64,000 bases of DNA from Calothrix sp. PCC 7716 (GTDB lineage Bacteria > Cyanobacteriota > Cyanobacteriia > Cyanobacteriales > Nostocaceae): NCBI RefSeq assembly GCF_019977735.1, contig NZ_AP025018.1, positions 7,506,580-7,570,579 of the forward strand, written 5' to 3'. This document shows, piece after piece, positions 1-11,600 of the stretch (positions are counted from its first letter, which is position 1; the number at the start of each line of letters is the position of its first letter). The notes under the pieces are model-generated. The model had not been told where the DNA came from, made no database searches, and worked only from the letters and a program-made list of their open reading frames with translations. The translations under genes were made by a program, and so were the position numbers.

Positions 1-139
1 TGTTATTAATTATACTTAAAGCTTCTTTCCCTTGTCCGGTTTCGCTGCATACTTCAATGCCTGCACTTTCAAGTACAGCTTTTAATCCAAGTCTGAATAT
101 AGCGTGGTCTTCTACTAGAACAGTTTTGATAGTTTTCAT
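1..139 (-). CDS. Response regulator, receiver domain N-terminus (partial)
   Basis: The reverse strand reads an ATG at 139 followed by MKTIKTVLVEDHAIFRLGLK, then a continuation that runs off the window edge. The VLVEDHAIFRLGLK stretch is the typical beginning of NarL/LuxR-type receiver domains, with the acidic pair (E-D) that helps hold Mg2+ near the phosphoacceptor. The phosphorylated Asp and any output domain lie outside the window. The gene diverges from the histidine kinase beginning at 391, with about 250 bases between them, so a cognate two-component pair sharing one intergenic region is likely but inferred. Family assignment is good; DNA-binding output is assumed from the subfamily. Confidence 0.8.
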   Translation of the reverse strand, partial: MKTIKTVLVEDHAIFRLGLKAVLESAGIEVCSETGQGKEALSIINN

Positions 140-390
140 ACTTAAATTGATATTATTATGTCGTGATAATACTTATAGCATTCCTTTAAATAAGGCGCTA
201 CAACTTGATGATATTTACACATAAGCAGTTATTAGCTTGATGATTACTTTACGTTCATGAAAATTAAATCAATAGGGCGAATTTTAAACTTTTAGTTAAG
301 TATTGTTGATGATGCTGTTTGGTATATTCTCTCTGGTGAATGACTTCTTCATGATGTTTTGATAAAAGCAGTAGCATTTAGTAAACTGCT

Positions 391-1563
391 GTGCTTTGTA
401 AAATATTGGTAATTGGTAAAAGGGGTAATCAGGTTGTTACGAGTGTTGTGGATAGCTTACAGCAGTCAGATTATTTGTTTGTTGTGGAGAGAGCAATACC
501 TAATGACTTGAAAGATATTGATTTGATACTGGATGTTACTTTGAAGCCAGATGTAATTGGTTATGAGAGTTTGCCAGTAATCAAGGTGGTGCAGTCATTG
601 GAGTCTGTGGAGTTTTCTGCTGATGACTTTTTACTGTATCCATTTTCTACTTGTGAGCTGCTCAAACGAATTGATTTGTGCTTGAGGCGCCAAAGCAGCA
701 ATTTACGAAAGCTTCCTCAGTATCTGGAGATGATAGCCCATGACGTGTATCATCCTCTCAAGGCAGTTAACTTCGTTTTAGGGTTGACTAGAACGGGTAG
801 TTACGGTGATAGCTTAGAGCAGATTAATTTTGCAATAGAAACTTCTTGTTCTACTATTGCCTCAACTTTAGGGGTGCTTGCTGATTTGAAAAGTCAGCTG
901 AGTCAGCATCAGTATTCAGGGAAAGATGTAGAGTATCTTAATGTTTCTACTGTCTTACGCTCGATTCATACTCAATTCTGTAAAACTGCACTTGCCCAGA
1001 ATATCAATTTTACTTTACTGGTTGACCCTGAAGCGGATGACGTGCGCCTCTATGCGAATGGTAATCATATTTGGCGGATGGTTTGCAATTTGATTGTTAA
1101 CGCCTTCAGGTATACTCCCGCTGGAGGTTTTGTTTCCATCAAGCTTGATGCTCAAAACCGAGGTTTTCTCCGTTTGTCAGTTCAAGACACTGGTGTAGGT
1201 ATGGCACCTTCTCAGTTGCAGCAGTTAAATTTTATCGGGATACAACATTGTGGTAAGGCAATTCTTTCTCCTTCAGATTATCCTTACTCCCAAAACCGTT
1301 CATCTGCTGTGGGTATCAGAAGGCGTACTAGCACTTATAATGGCGCCAATGTAACTTTAACTAGGAAAGACACTACTGACGTTCTTGATCAGAGTGCTGG
1401 TTTGGGTTTACGTACAGTTAAGCAAGTTGCGGATTGTTATCAAGCTAGTGTTCATGTATCTTCTCAAATAGGTGAAGGTACAACATTTAGCGTAATCTTT
1501 AATTTAGAGGCTAATATTAAATGCTATTCTCAGTTTAAACACTTAATTGAGAATACCTTTTAA
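391..1563 (+). CDS. Histidine kinase with N-terminal pseudo-receiver domain
   Basis: The 390-residue product has a C-terminal kinase core: H-box around residue 117 (AHDVYHPLKAV), N-box around 237 (NLIVNAFRYTP), G1 box DTGVG at 266-270 and G2 box GLGL near 337. These are the dimerisation/phosphoacceptor and HATPase_c elements of two-component sensor kinases. Residues 1-100 look like a receiver fold (hydrophobic strand ILVIG at the start, LLYPFSTCELLKRI near the end, as in KPFSPEELLARI), but the usual phosphoacceptor Asp context is not evident, so I read it as a pseudo-receiver. No transmembrane segment is visible, which suggests a cytoplasmic kinase. The start is GTG. It diverges from the response regulator at the window edge, its likely partner. 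Confidence 0.85.
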   Translation: MLCKILVIGKRGNQVVTSVVDSLQQSDYLFVVERAIPNDLKDIDLILDVTLKPDVIGYESLPVIKVVQSLESVEFSADDFLLYPFSTCELLKRIDLCLRRQSSNLRKLPQYLEMIAHDVYHPLKAVNFVLGLTRTGSYGDSLEQINFAIETSCSTIASTLGVLADLKSQLSQHQYSGKDVEYLNVSTVLRSIHTQFCKTALAQNINFTLLVDPEADDVRLYANGNHIWRMVCNLIVNAFRYTPAGGFVSIKLDAQNRGFLRLSVQDTGVGMAPSQLQQLNFIGIQHCGKAILSPSDYPYSQNRSSAVGIRRRTSTYNGANVTLTRKDTTDVLDQSAGLGLRTVKQVADCYQASVHVSSQIGEGTTFSVIFNLEANIKCYSQFKHLIENTF

Positions 1564-1593
1564 AATGGAAAAACCTCAAAAAAAAAGACGCGC

Positions 1594-1851
1594 TTGGATT
1601 TAGTACTTGACGGCATAGTCGATTTATCCAACCGATTTGATATATCCTGGTTATTCTGTATTTGCTTTAGCTTACAATCAGTTTTTCTAACAATAAATTA
1701 TTTTGTAGGTAATTTTATTAACATTGATTACTTACGACTTATATATTGTGTAAGTATGGCATGGCTTACATTTCCTAAGAACAAGATACCGAGTAAGTTT
1801 ATCTTTATAGTTTGTGGATTTTTATTCGGTATCTTTATGGGAATAGTTTGA
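1594..1851 (+). CDS. Small hydrophobic membrane protein, start possibly displaced by a poly-A frameshift
   Basis: This reading frame encodes about 85 residues with two to three hydrophobic stretches (LFCICFSLQSVFL, FIFIVCGFLFGIFMGIV), so it is probably an inner-membrane protein. In this frame the only nearby start is TTG at 1594. An ATG at 1565, right after the kinase stop, begins a short peptide in the neighbouring frame that runs through nine consecutive A's and would join this frame if the run were ten A's long. Either the run is a slippage site, the gene carries a one-base deletion, or the sequence has an error. It lies directly behind the histidine kinase and may be co-transcribed with it. 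Function unknown. Confidence 0.5.
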   Translation: MDLVLDGIVDLSNRFDISWLFCICFSLQSVFLTINYFVGNFINIDYLRLIYCVSMAWLTFPKNKIPSKFIFIVCGFLFGIFMGIV

Positions 1852-1867
1852 TATGGTTAATATCTAG

Positions 1868-2587
1868 TTATCCAATTTCATTATCAACAGACTTTACATT
1901 ATCTTGTTGTTGAGTTTGTTGAGTTGTGCGGCGGTTTTGTTCCTCAAATAGGAGCTTAAACCGCTCAAATTCTGCTTGAGTTATATTATTAACTATGATG
2001 CTATAATTAGGCTCGTCACTACCTTTCGAGGCTATAAGTGCTTCCTTGTTTTCTGAGTCCGAATTTCTATCGAGAGAAAGCGTGTTAGAATTTTCTTCTA
2101 GCTTAATGCCAACAGTGTACTTCTCACCTTGGTAAACTACTGCTCCATTTTCAGGCTGACCTTTATTACTTAATACTTCTAACAGTTTGGGAATAATTAC
2201 TTGCTGTATTTGTAAGTTTTTAACAATAGTAAATTCCTGATTTTCAACTGTAGTTTCAGTCTTGTTATTGTCATCGTCTTTTTTATCAGTGTTAGATGGC
2301 TGACTTTCTACGTTGATAGTCTGTTCTTGAATTTGATTATTATTGTTAGATTCAAAGCTTGTAATGTTTATAGGCTCTACTCCTTCAATGGTAACTTGAG
2401 CTTGTGCAGCTTTATCTTCATGTATTTGACTAACAATTTGAGCAAGTTGCTGTTTTGCTTGTTCCTTCTCTTCTGAAGATACAATTCCAATTTCTTGTGC
2501 CCGTTTTGCAATGCTCTCGTCTGTAATTCCTAATTGGTTTATCTTTTCTTGTAAGTTGGCAGCATACATAGCTTCGGTCATTTGCAT
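1868..2587 (-). CDS. Hypothetical acidic, Asn/Gln-rich protein downstream of the giant gene
   Basis: The 239-residue product is not recognised. It begins with a helical segment (LQEKINQLGITDESIAKRAQEIG), continues through an Asn/Gln/Asp/Lys-rich low-complexity linker around residues 75-115, and ends with another charged region. It has no signal peptide or membrane segment. The gene starts only 19 bases after the stop of the 3363-residue giant protein, on the same strand, with an AGAAGG-type ribosome binding site, so the two are very likely co-transcribed. It may be a partner or chaperone of the giant protein, but nothing in its own sequence shows this. Confidence 0.7.
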   Translation of the reverse strand: MQMTEAMYAANLQEKINQLGITDESIAKRAQEIGIVSSEEKEQAKQQLAQIVSQIHEDKAAQAQVTIEGVEPINITSFESNNNNQIQEQTINVESQPSNTDKKDDDNNKTETTVENQEFTIVKNLQIQQVIIPKLLEVLSNKGQPENGAVVYQGEKYTVGIKLEENSNTLSLDRNSDSENKEALIASKGSDEPNYSIIVNNITQAEFERFKLLFEEQNRRTTQQTQQQDNVKSVDNEIG

Positions 2588-2606
2588 AATAATTACCTTC
2601 TATTAT

Positions 2607-5600
2607 TTATCTTTCTATAAGTTCGCGTTTAACATTTTGAAGACCATTCTCAATGCGGAAGTTCATAAATCTAAAGTCGTTTATAACTTCTTCAGTTAGG
2701 TTGTTAGCTTTAGTCTTACCATCTTTAATAAACAATAAAACTTTGTCATTTTTATCTTTAATAATATAAGTATTATCCTCTAGTTTAGCAGCAATTTGAT
2801 AACTCTTATAATTTTCAGTTTTAACAGACATTATACCGTTGATATCTGTTTTACCCAAGACTTTAACAATATTTTGGGCAAGCTTTATTGTGTCATTAAT
2901 CTGCTGTAATTCCTTTATATCTTGTGACATAGCTTTGAACGCTTTCTCAAGATTATAGCTACTATCTTGAGTGTACTTATCAGTAACTTCTTGAATTCGG
3001 TTTAAGTACTTTTCAGTTCTTCCCAGCTTTTGGGCAGCTTCATGCCAGTACTGAAGGTTTTGAATGGTACTTTGCTTAATAGCGTCAAGGGTCGAATCTA
3101 TTGAATCTTGTCTTCTACTAGATGGGTTTGATAGAGCTTGCTTAATTTCTGTATTTAGATTCTCATTCTTATTTTCTGATATGAGTGTTTCTTGCTGAGA
3201 AGGTTTTCGGTTAGTAGATTTTACAGGTTGTTCTGGTTGATTTTCTGCTGCTACCGCTTTGGAGTTTTCTAGTGCTTTTGTATACCCTTGAGTAAGCGCG
3301 CGGATGTAAGGTGATTCTAAACCCTTACCTTCCCAGAAGTTTGGTTTGCCACTAGATACGAGATAGGAGCATTGCTTTAACCATTCGGCGCCACCCCTTT
3401 CTGTGACAGCTTGCATAATTTGGGGGTACTGCTCAAATTTAGCTTGCTGAATTTCTGCCATAAGCTGAACTCTTGGTTCGTTTAATGGTAAACTTTCCTT
3501 GTAAGCGAAAAATGCTTGTTCGGCTGACAAGAACGGTTGCCCTGCTGGTTTGGCTTCTGCGTAAGTTTCTGGTCCGTAATTCCCGGCTGGCATTTCCTTG
3601 TTGTCACGAAATGAAACAGGATAATCATTAGCTATAGCCCCAGCGTTTTGAGATTTGACTGTTGTGCTAGTAAGTACAGCTCCTAGGGGATCAGGACTAC
3701 GTGATGTTAGGTTTATACCAGGAGCAATTTCTTTGGTTGTAGTAACCTGTTGCGGTACTTGAGAAGCATTACTTGGAGGAGCAGCTACATCGATTAATTT
3801 CTCGGTTGGAGTTGCAATTGTATACCCTTTGTTAGTTTGTTCTAGTTTATACCCGTTTTCCTGAAGGTATGCTTGTACAAGTTGGTCAGTACCTTTGGCG
3901 CCACCAACAACAAAACTACTTTGAGCTTCGATAGCTTTATCGAGAAGTGGTATATAGTGTTGGTTGAAAGTTTGTTGTATCTGAGATTCGGTGACACCAC
4001 GCCAGGGACCGGAACCACTGACCATGATTGTGTCTTCTTTAGTATAGGTTCCTGTATTCGCAAGCTGTCCCCAAGCTTCAGTGTAATTGCGAGTAGAAGA
4101 AGGAGTTTCTGATGGCGCCGCTGTTTTTCCTATAAACTGAGTTGCTACTTCTGCCATAGCAACATCTTTTTTCATGTGTTCAGCGACGGCTGAGTTTAGA
4201 GGTTTAAGGTTAGCAAGCGGATTCGGCAATTGAAATTGTTGACGTTCATTGAGGATTTCCGCAAGCGCACGGGCTTGTGATATTTCAGTATTCGCAAATC
4301 TGTCGGTAAGGACTTGACCCTTCGATTTTTCTGCTAGTTCTTGAATAAGTCGCGGGTTTTCTTTTGCCCACTCTTGCCATAAAGCTTTATACGCTTGGTA
4401 CAATTCCTCCTTCGATATTGGATTTAGAGGAGGTTTACCTTTACCCAGGCGCCAGTCGTTCCCTTGAGTACGATAACCTTTTACATCAAGTTGATAAGCT
4501 TCTTCAATTGTTCTGCCGTCTTTGAGTTTGGCATTGAGAGCGCTAAACCTGCTATCACCAACACTTGACACTTCGTATGCTTGTTTTCCTTCTGGAGCAT
4601 ATCGTGCCCACTCCTTTTTATTAGTTGGGCTGGTAGTACTTTTTTGCTGTTGAATTGGTGGAAAGGGAACAACCTTTCCGTTAACGTAATCTCCTAGTGG
4701 CTCAATGAATAAGCCGTATATCTTATCTTTACTAGCTTGGCTTTGGGTAAGCTCTTTTGGAGAATGTTTCTCCCAATTTGCCCAGGCTTGCTGATAAGCT
4801 GGGTCTTTAATCATCTGCTCAGTAATTTCGTACTGTTTGCCTACTCGGAAAGCAACCTGTTCGTTATTTTTACCAACAGCAATTGCAATATCTCCTTCCT
4901 TGATACTATAGGCTTTTTGATAATCCACACCCCTAGTGGTATGTACTCTACCATATCCTCTCATGGCCTCGATAGTTGTGCTGACTGGTACTTGGGGAGG
5001 GTCGCCATAGTTGTGTAGCGCGTAGTTCATTGGTATAGGTTTTCCAGATATAGTTAGGTTGTCTGGAATTTGGGGATTAGCAGCGCGCGCGGCGGTTTGA
5101 TTACCAATGGTGATAAGCTCTTCGACTGTTAGTTGTTTTGCGTTTTGGAGCGTGTTTCGAGTAGCTTCTCTCTGACTGCTGTACGAACGTTCGACTTTAA
5201 TTTCTCCCCCAGGTGTCCACTCGTTGCTTTTAATTGTAAGGTCTGCTGATGATTGAACTATTGCGCGCGCTTCTTGGTTAGAGGCAATGAAATTATCGAA
5301 TTTTTGGCGAACGCTGTTTTCTTTACCCAGATCATTTTTGATTGACCAGATGTTAATAGACCATCTACCAGCTTCGGTATTGAGTGCTGCATGTTCGTTT
5401 TTGCAGTTAAATCTAGTTACTGTACCAGATTCAAGTTTAAATTCTTGGTACGGAGCCTTAGTATTTTCCTCTTTAGTCCATGCCATTTGTTCCTTAGCTG
5501 CGCGGTATCCCCATTCGGAATTACCAATATTTATACTGCGTGCTTCGATTGCAGCATAACTATCATCGCGGTGGTAATTGATGCCGGCGCCTGGGTCTTT

Positions 5601-8600
5601 TGAGTAAGCAACCAGCACAATATCTGCATCAGGATATACTTGTTTGACTAACTCCATCAACTTGTCATCCTGTACTCCTGGCTTAAAGTCCTTTTCTTTC
5701 AAATCCCATTTGGCGCCAACCCAGGCCACTTGCCGTCCGGGTGAGTAGTTTGACTTGTCGTTTTCCAGTAAAGGTTCAAGGTGAGTTTCTAGATGTGACC
5801 GTAGTTGTTGAACTTTTTCCTCACTAACCTTACCTAGAATTTCAATTGCTTTGGTAGAATTAGCCTCCTTCGCAGATGGCAGCTTTACTGGTTCATTGGT
5901 TTGAGTCTGATTTGGTATTTCGCGCTGTCTTTCATCTCCAAGAACATATATTTTATCTTGAAAGCGAGTCATGGCTACATAGCGCAGTTGATTATGTTCT
6001 TTTATGCCTTGAGCGCGCTTAGTTGGATTTTCTTCATTCAGTGCCATCTTTAATCTGTAGCCGATATTATTATCGTCAACTACACCCAACTTAATAGTTT
6101 TACCTTGTGAATTATGAGCAGTAATTGCGTATGCAGGTCTTACATTACCGTACTGATTTTTGTAACTAATTACACTTAAATAATCTCTTTCACCTTTAGG
6201 TTTAGAACCTTCAGTCTTAAATAAAGTGTCTACATCTTTTTTAAATCTATCTTTACTATCATTAGCTAAAGTTTTGAAAGTTACTGGCTCATTAGATTCG
6301 TTAGTACCTTCAATAAACCAAGCGTTGTACCCATTTTCTTTAATTTTTGTGGCTGTATCGATGGTTAATTCTTCTGCTGTACTTAAAAGTATTTTATCTC
6401 CATTTACAATTGGCTCACGAGCAATAATCCGCATTCCTCGCACATATTCTTCAGAATCTTTACCAAATAACTCATTTTTAATAAGTTCGTTGAGTTGGTC
6501 AACACGTCTATTGGTGTAGGCAATTACTTTTACACTACCGTTATCTTCCTTAAACTGTTCTGATGTAAATAATTTTATTAATGTATCCTTTAAGTCAGCT
6601 TTGGATATTTCTACTAGTGAGCCATCTTGAGAAGTTTGAATGCGTGAAGGGTTACTATTATCAAGATTATCACGAATGTTTTGAACAACCTTACCAATTT
6701 CTCCACCATATCGCATTACTTCGGTGAGTTTAGCAGAGTTTTCAATTTTGAATACAGGACTTTCAGCTTCACCAACAGGAGGTAATTGTGCTTCATCTCC
6801 CATATAAATGACTAATATGCCTTGCTGCTGTATAGTCTTTAACTCCTCATAAAGTTTACTATTGAGCATTGAGGCTTCGTCTACTACTATAATGTCATAT
6901 TGTCTGTATTTAGGTTTATTTCTTGGATCAGCGGCAAAGAAAGCTTCACCTGTCTCTGGGTCTACTTGCTCCTTAAGACCTAATAAAGAGTGGGTAGTTT
7001 TTGCGTCAGCTTCTAACCCTTGGCTTTTTGCCATCTCACTCAGAACTTTTACAGCATTGTTCGTTGGTGCTGTCAAGCAAATTTTCTTTTCTAATTGTAA
7101 AGCTTTTAGTAATTGCTGGATAACATAAGTTTTTCCAGTTCCCGCAAAACCAGTAAGCAGAAATTCGTTATCTTTGGGATTGCCACTTTTAGCTTGTTGC
7201 GTAAAAGCAAGCATTTTATCTAATGCGACTTTCTGCTGTTCCTTGAGTTTTGAATAATCTATAGGCGCCTTATTCTCTTCAACTTGGTCTTTCTTAATTT
7301 CTCGCTTGAGGATAAGTTCAGCAGTTAATTTAGCGTTCTTTGTATGTTGAGCATCTACCAAGTTGATTTCAATTGAATTAAACTTGCCTAAAAGTTCTTT
7401 AGCTTCTTGGTTAAGCTGTTTAAGGTTATCAGCTTTGACTGAATATTTGCCCTGAAGTTGACAAATAATCGTTTGCGAGCTACCTTCTAGCTTAATGTCA
7501 GTAATTCCTAATTCCTGTGCTGTTTTCATGCCAAGGATAGCAGCTTTATATTCAGCTTCTGGCGCCGTCGCATTACCTAAATACTCACCTAAACTTCTTG
7601 TACGGATGTATCCGTCATTGTCAGTAGTAGTAATTTCTACTCCTGTTGTAGCCATATTATTCTCGTTGGCGATACCCTTAAATGTTATAGTTGCTACATT
7701 AGATGAAGTTTGATTATTTAAAACCTCAGCTTCAGCGTTTTTGATGTCACTATCTAGTTCAAGAGGTTTAGCAGGCGCCATTGGTAAGGGCGCCTCTTCC
7801 TGATTTAGCTTTTTGGCACGGTTAGGGAGTGATTGAAGAATCTTAGAGTATTCGCTTTTTGGTGCTACAAAATCTAGCTTTACTAAACTACCTGTCTCAA
7901 TTTTTTGATTAATCTCTTGGTTAAAAGACTCATACTTCTTAAATCCAGCTACTGTTGTGATATCGATAGGTTTACCAAGAGTTCTATTTAAATACCTTTG
8001 TAGCTTATCGTTTAATTCAGATTTTTCAATTCCAAAAACTGCTACATTACCCTGCTGTAAGTAGCCACTGTTTAAGTTTTTTGATTCAAGCCATTCCGAA
8101 AGAGCTTTCCCATCTTGCAATGGCACAACTATTCCTATACCTTCTCTATTTTCTTTATTACCATCTGGTAATGTATATTCTTGATTAGGGTCTTTGAAGT
8201 ATAAAGTTTGTTCGCGAACTACTGGTATAGGTTTTGGTGGTATGGTACTATCTTTTATGCTACCAGTTCTTTGTATAATCTGTTCTTTCTTCTCAGGAGT
8301 AATAGTGCTTTCATCGAGCATGAATACTGTCATGCCCTTCCTGGCTTCTAGTTTAGCCTGTGATTGAGGGAGTTTCTCGTATTTTATCCCAGAGCTTTTT
8401 AAGAACTTTTCAGTGGCTTTGGCTTTTTTGCTATCAACAGCTAACCGAACTAATCCTTCAGATTTATCTCTCCTACTTTGAAACAGGATAGTAGGACGTT
8501 CTGTAATTTTCTCAAATAATTTATTATTCTTTTGTTCGGCTGGTGAGACTTCTTTTTGCTTTTCTACTAGCTGATGGCGCTTGACCCAAGTTTCAGGATA

Positions 8601-11600
8601 TCGTACTGATTCAGGGTCAATAGTTAATTTACAAGTACCATCGTTACTAGTAATAATAACTGGTATAGTTGTTTGAAACTGATTTTCTTTAATGACACCT
8701 GTTGTGATTAATTTTTCTGGTTGGCTAAGTGTATTACTACGGTTTGAACTTTGGCGCCCAGTTTTCTTTTCTAAATCTCTTTGTATACGCTCGTGATGCT
8801 GTCCGATAACTCCAAGAGATACATCGCCTATTTTGGCAGTGTAAACGTATAGTTTATCATAAGCATTAACTCTTGCCGATACTTCTTGATTTTTAAATTC
8901 TTTATTCTGTAACTTTTTCTCAACATTAATTCTAAGAAGATTACCTTCAGGCGTTTTACCAATAACAAAAGCGTTATCACCTGTGCTTATGCTATTAAGC
9001 TGTAGCTGTAGCTTTTGTCCACTTTGACCGGGCTTTTCTGCTAGCCAACCTTCTTTTATACCATTCTTTAGGGACTCTTCAGCGATGGTTCCTAATTTCT
9101 CTTCTTTGGCGCCGTTTTGAAAATATACTACGTAATCTTCCCGTTCGAGCTTATTACAAGATATGGTTAAGTTGACTTTCTCACCATTAAATACTTGGTC
9201 GTGTGCCTGAAACTTCTGTAATTCTTTAACAGTAAATGTAACTTCAGGTTGTCCTGGCACTTTTGTTGTAACTGTAGCTGTATATACTTCACCTTTTTCA
9301 ATTATACCAGTAGCAGTTGTACCAATTGGCAGTTTGTTATCATTAGCATTGATATTAGCAAAAGTTTTGTATTCTCCGGTTTGAGGGTCTTTTACTTCAA
9401 TTACATCTTTGACTATACTATTACCTGCTTTATTAACTTGTTCGCTAATATTAAATCTTACTTCTTGAATTTGCCCTAAATTTTGTGCTTCGGTAGCTTC
9501 ATTTTCAAGATTATATTTGTATCCTGTTAGTACGAAATCATTGAATTGAAGTTTTTCTAACTGATTCTCAATCTCATCACTGAAAACAGTGAATACAAAG
9601 TTTGAAACTTTCTTCTGTTTCTCAATTTCTTGTTCAACCTCACTTTTATCTTGAGTTTTCGAGGAACCAAAACTCTCGCGTGTGGTTGATAATGCGTAGG
9701 TAGCAGCAGCCATTGGCAGTTTTTGGTCATCGGGAATTGCCGAGCGAAAGTTTTGAGCTATTTCACTTGCTTTTTGAAAAGCCAATTTTACCTGAGCTTC
9801 GCTAAGTCCTGGTTTGAGTGATATTTTGGTAGAGGTAATTTGTGCGCCAGGTTGAACTCCTAACTCCTCAAGCTTCCACTCTTGCTCCTTGGAAATAGTA
9901 CCTAATGTTCTAAATTTGGGCTTGCCGTCTTCGAGTTCATCATTAATTTGAGCATATACTCTATATTTATGCCCTCCCAGACCTCTTTTTTCTGGGTCTA
10001 CTGGTGACACTCTAAGCCTGATTTTTTGTGCATTCCAGATTTGAGGATGATTATACTTAAGAATATTTGTTACATCAAGTGTTTTACCACCACCGATATC
10101 AATACTGGCTGATAGTCCTTTCTCAGTCTCCCGACGCTTAGATAAACGTGTAGCATTATTAAATTCTTTATCGTACTCCCTTTTAGCAAGAGTTGCTTGA
10201 AGATACTGTTGATGAGTATAATCTACGCCTTTGAAAAGTTTTGAGAATTGGGTAAGTTCCCGCGACTCTAATCTACTTGTTTCAAAGTACTGGTTTACCT
10301 TACTAATAAGTATTTCTACAGGTGAGTTGCCTGTTGGTTGTATTCCTTGGTCTATGTAAACGTCGCTTTTCTTCTTGTCTTTTATATAATTGACATTGCG
10401 GTGGAGAACCTTTTCATTAGCTTCAATAACTTCCACATCGGGTTTTCTGCTACTTTTCTTCATGTCAACCGCAATTTGATTCTCGAAGGTAGCTTCGGCA
10501 ATCATCTCGCGGTACATAAGCTGGTTTAAGCCCATCGCCCTAAGCACAGATTCTTGCGTTAAGGGTTCATTTTTCACAATATCAACAAATTTTTGTAAGT
10601 AATCGAGATACTGGTCAGGAATATCTTGGTCAAGTATTTTTTCGTAGTAATTAGCTACTTTTTGTACATATTCAAGTTGGTCTTTCTCTTCGCCGTACTC
10701 AAGAAGTATGGTAATTTCAGATTCTAATGCTTCTACCTTCGTCAAGTAGTTATTAATTACCCCAACGCTGATTTCGTCAGCCATGTGGATAGCAATTTTT
10801 TCAAACTCAGGTTGGCTACCATCTTCCTTATAGAAAGATTGTTTTTTAAATTTGATAGTGGGGTCGTAGGCGTTTTGGGGAAGATTACGTTCGATAGCTT
10901 CTGCTGTCAGGTTAGGATATTTCTCAGCTAGCTCAAACCCAATTGTATCTCCGTCATAGTCGCGCGCTTGTCGTTCTTGTTCAGATTCGCGGGGGAGAGG
11001 GTTGATTTTGTATCCTAGCTCTTGTAGCTTGGTTATGTATTGGTTAAATTTATCTGTAAAATCAATTTTCTCTTTTATCTTTTGATTATACTCTTCTTTT
11101 GTAGAAGCTTCGAGTTTGAATTTTTGGTTTTGGTTAAAAATCTCCTCTATTCCTTCGGGTTTAGCATTTTGCTGTTCAAGTGCGGGAATCAATTCTTGAA
11201 TTTGCTTGCACAGACGATTGTAAATTTTTTCTGAGGTTTCATCAGAAACAGCTACTACACCTTTAAGGGGTTTGCCATCAGGCCCAAGTACGTCTCTAAC
11301 CATTGTATTGGTTGAGACACACATACCGTTTGAGTTAAGAAAAGGTGAGCGGAAATTAGGAACTAGCTGATCTTCTTTATAATGAGGAATAAATACTTCT
11401 CCATCTTGGAGTTTCTTGGATGGAATAACCATCGCGCGCTCGAAAGAGAGGTTTTTACCGATTGAAGTATCTTTCCACTCATTTTGAAGAAAGCGACTTA
11501 GCTCACCTTTTACTTTTTCGGTTTCAAGAAGTTGCCCATGCCCTTGTAAATCTTTTTTGATAAGTTTGTAAATAGAGCTTTCGGTTTCTATTTGCGCGTT

